The notes below the pieces were generated by a model that ran no database searches, was not told the DNA's origin, and worked only from the letters and a program-made list of their open reading frames with translations. This document shows, one piece after another, positions 4,734-6,707 of a stretch of DNA of 6,707 bases (position 1 is the first letter of the stretch; each line of letters begins with the position of its first letter). A program made the position numbers and the translations under genes. This DNA is from Candidatus Agathobaculum merdigallinarum (GTDB lineage: Bacteria; Bacillota; Clostridia; Oscillospirales; Butyricicoccaceae). The stretch covers positions 1 to 6,707 of the forward strand of contig DXDO01000133.1 of assembly GCA_019115425.1 (NCBI GenBank), given 5' to 3'.

Positions 4734-6707
4734 ATGCCAAAGAACCACTACACAAAAACCGCTCTGAAGGAAGCGATTGCAGGCAAGCTGCAGCGCCACT
4801 TCGGCCGTGAGATCGAGGATGCCTCCAAGGAGCAGATCTACGAGGCCTGCGCGCTCGTTGTGCGCGACGCGCTCACCGAGCATATGATTGAAACGCAAAA
4901 CGAGGTCGAAAAATACGGAGAGCGGCAGGTGCACTATTTGTGCATGGAATTTCTTGTCGGCCGCAGCCTGCGCAATAACGCCTATAATCTGGGCATGCTG
5001 CCCGCGCTGACCGAGGCCCTCAAGGACATGGGCTACGAAATGGCCGATATCTTTGAGCAGGAGGCCGATCCCGGCCTCGGCAACGGCGGTCTGGGCCGTC
5101 TGGCGGCCTGCTATATGGACGGCATGGCCACCACGGGCGTGCGCGGCACCGGCTACTCCATCCGCTACGAACACGGTATTTTCAAGCAGAAGATCGAAAA
5201 CGGCCAGCAGGTCGAGCTGCCGGATTCCTGGCTTGCGTCCGGCGACGTGTGGCACATCCCCGCGATGGACGACACCCGCGAGGTCAAGATCGGCGGCACG
5301 GTGGACACCCACTTTGACGAAAACGGCAAGCTGATCGTCGAATACAAGGACTATACGCCCGTGCTCGCCGTGCCTTACGATATGCCGATCTCGGGCTACG
5401 ACACCAACAACATCGCCTGCCTGCGCCTGTGGGAGGCCAAGAGCCCGATCGCGCTGGATATGAAGCTGTTCTCGTCCGGCGAATATCTCAAGGCGCTCGA
5501 GAAGCACGCCATGGCCGAGACCATCTCCATGGTGCTCTATCCGGAGGATAACCACCGCGAGGGCCAGTCTCTGCGTCTCAAGCAGCAGTACTTCTTGGTT
5601 TCCGCCACGCTGCAGGACATCTGCGCCAAGCATAAGGCCAAGTATGGCACGCTTGCAAACTTCGCGCACAAGCACGTGCTGCACATCAACGATACCCATC
5701 CGACTCTGGTCATTCCGGAGCTCATGCGCATCCTGATGGATGACAACGACATGAGCTGGGAGACTGCATGGAACATCACCAGCCAGTCGGTGGCTTACAC
5801 CAACCACACCGTCATGCCCGAGGCGCTTGAGTGCTGGCCGGTATCGCTGGTGCAGGAGCTGATGCCCCGCATCATGCAGATCATCTACGAGATCAACGAG
5901 CGCTTCTGCAAGGAGCTGTGGAACTACTTCCCGAACGACTTCCAGAAGATCTCCAAGCTCGCCATCGTGGCGGACAACACCGTGCGCATGGCGCATCTGG
6001 CGATCGCCGGCTCGTTCTCGATCAACGGCGTATCCGCGCTGCACTCCGAGATCCTCAAGGACCGCGTGTTCAACGATTTCTACAAGATCTATTCCTCCAA
6101 GTTCTGCAACGTCACCAACGGCATTGCACACCGCCGCTGGCTGTGCGAAGCGAATCCGGAGCTGGCTGCCCTGATCGAGAGCAAGATCGGCAAGGGCTAC
6201 CGCAAGCATCCGTCCGAGCTGCAGGTGCTCGCCAACTACGGCGAGGACAAGGCCCTGCTCGCCCAGCTCGGCCAGATCAAGCGCGACAACAAGCAGCGTC
6301 TGGCCGACTATATCAAGGAGCATAACGGCATCGAGGTCAATATGGACTCGATCTTCGACGTACAGGTCAAGCGCCTGCATGAGTATAAGCGCCAGATGCT
6401 CAACATCCTGCACATCATCTCGCTCTACCACAAGCTGAAAGCCAACCCGGGTATGGACTTTGTGCCGCGCACCTTCATCTTCGGCTCCAAGGCGGCGCCG
6501 GGCTACGCGGTAGCGAAAAAGACCATCCAGCTGATCAACTCCATCTCGAACATGGTCAACAACGATCCGGATATCGGCGACAAGCTCAAGGTCGTGTTCA
6601 TGGAGGACTACAAGGTATCGCTCGCCGAGATGATCATGCCGGCAGCCGAGGTCTCCGAGCAGATCTCGATTGCGGGCAAGGAAGCCTCCGGCACGGGCAA
6701 CATGAAG
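4734..6707 (+). CDS. glgP: glycogen/maltodextrin phosphorylase (GT35), 5' part
   Basis: The enzyme uses phosphate to release glucose-1-phosphate from the non-reducing ends of glycogen or maltodextrin, with pyridoxal phosphate as cofactor. The window holds 658 codons of a family usually about 750-840 residues long; the 3' end is outside. Visible motifs are VHYLCMEFLVGRSL, GLGNGGLGRLAACYMDG (about 114-130), HINDTHPTLV (317-326), NGIAHRRWL, VKRLHEYKRQ (545-554) and SLAEMIMPAAEVSEQIS. The sequence ends in EASGTGNMK, whose final lysine (residue 658, codon 6705-6707) is the one that binds the cofactor. ATG 4734 follows AGGAG (4717-4721) by 12 bases, a slightly long spacing. Sharing a message with glgA means synthesis and breakdown enzymes are probably made together, leaving control to enzyme activity. 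Sequence alone does not separate glycogen from maltodextrin preference. Confidence 0.96.
   Translation, partial: MPKNHYTKTALKEAIAGKLQRHFGREIEDASKEQIYEACALVVRDALTEHMIETQNEVEKYGERQVHYLCMEFLVGRSLRNNAYNLGMLPALTEALKDMGYEMADIFEQEADPGLGNGGLGRLAACYMDGMATTGVRGTGYSIRYEHGIFKQKIENGQQVELPDSWLASGDVWHIPAMDDTREVKIGGTVDTHFDENGKLIVEYKDYTPVLAVPYDMPISGYDTNNIACLRLWEAKSPIALDMKLFSSGEYLKALEKHAMAETISMVLYPEDNHREGQSLRLKQQYFLVSATLQDICAKHKAKYGTLANFAHKHVLHINDTHPTLVIPELMRILMDDNDMSWETAWNITSQSVAYTNHTVMPEALECWPVSLVQELMPRIMQIIYEINERFCKELWNYFPNDFQKISKLAIVADNTVRMAHLAIAGSFSINGVSALHSEILKDRVFNDFYKIYSSKFCNVTNGIAHRRWLCEANPELAALIESKIGKGYRKHPSELQVLANYGEDKALLAQLGQIKRDNKQRLADYIKEHNGIEVNMDSIFDVQVKRLHEYKRQMLNILHIISLYHKLKANPGMDFVPRTFIFGSKAAPGYAVAKKTIQLINSISNMVNNDPDIGDKLKVVFMEDYKVSLAEMIMPAAEVSEQISIAGKEASGTGNMK

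Noticed and set aside
4710..6431. A 573-codon open frame on the - strand opposite glgP, and similar - strand frames at 1972-3126, 3330-3986 and 3993-4703.
   Set aside because: They are shadows of glgP, glgD and glgA with the same antisense composition. None has a recognisable domain, and the + strand genes carry complete motif sets.

Overview
This window is an almost unbroken glycogen-metabolism gene cluster, read entirely on the + strand, in the order glgB (3' end) - glgC - glgD - glgA - glgP (5' part). The separate glgD next to glgC and the B-C-D-A-P order are the Firmicutes arrangement known from Bacillus. The base composition is clearly GC-rich with G/C-biased third codon positions, and the purine-rich Shine-Dalgarno sites are strong. 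Together these suggest a GC-rich member of the Clostridia, for example a gut Oscillospiraceae- or Butyricicoccaceae-like bacterium. The taxonomic guess is inference only.

Layout: 1-675 is the C-terminal end of the glycogen branching enzyme, which carries an unusual lysine-rich tail of about 100 residues containing a tandem octapeptide repeat. 676-734 is a short gap with a small hairpin and the glgC ribosome binding site. 735-1946 is glgC (ADP-glucose pyrophosphorylase, catalytic subunit). After 13 bases comes glgD at 1960-3087, a paralogue that has lost the nucleotide loop. 3088-3257 is the only sizeable non-coding gap. It holds a perfect TATAAT -10 box, a 14-bp hairpin and a short stem that can cover the glgA ribosome binding site. 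3258-4694 is glgA (glycogen synthase). 4734-6707 is glgP (glycogen phosphorylase), cut by the window edge exactly at its pyridoxal-phosphate lysine codon.

Together the genes form a cycle. GlgC/GlgD make ADP-glucose from glucose-1-phosphate and ATP, GlgA adds the glucose to a growing alpha-1,4 chain, GlgB makes alpha-1,6 branches, and GlgP releases glucose-1-phosphate from chain ends. The enzymes are conventional. The two things that stand out are the repetitive cationic tail on GlgB and the structured leader in front of glgA, which may let glgA-glgP be controlled separately from glgB-glgC-glgD. I saw no mobile element, CRISPR array, tRNA or rRNA.
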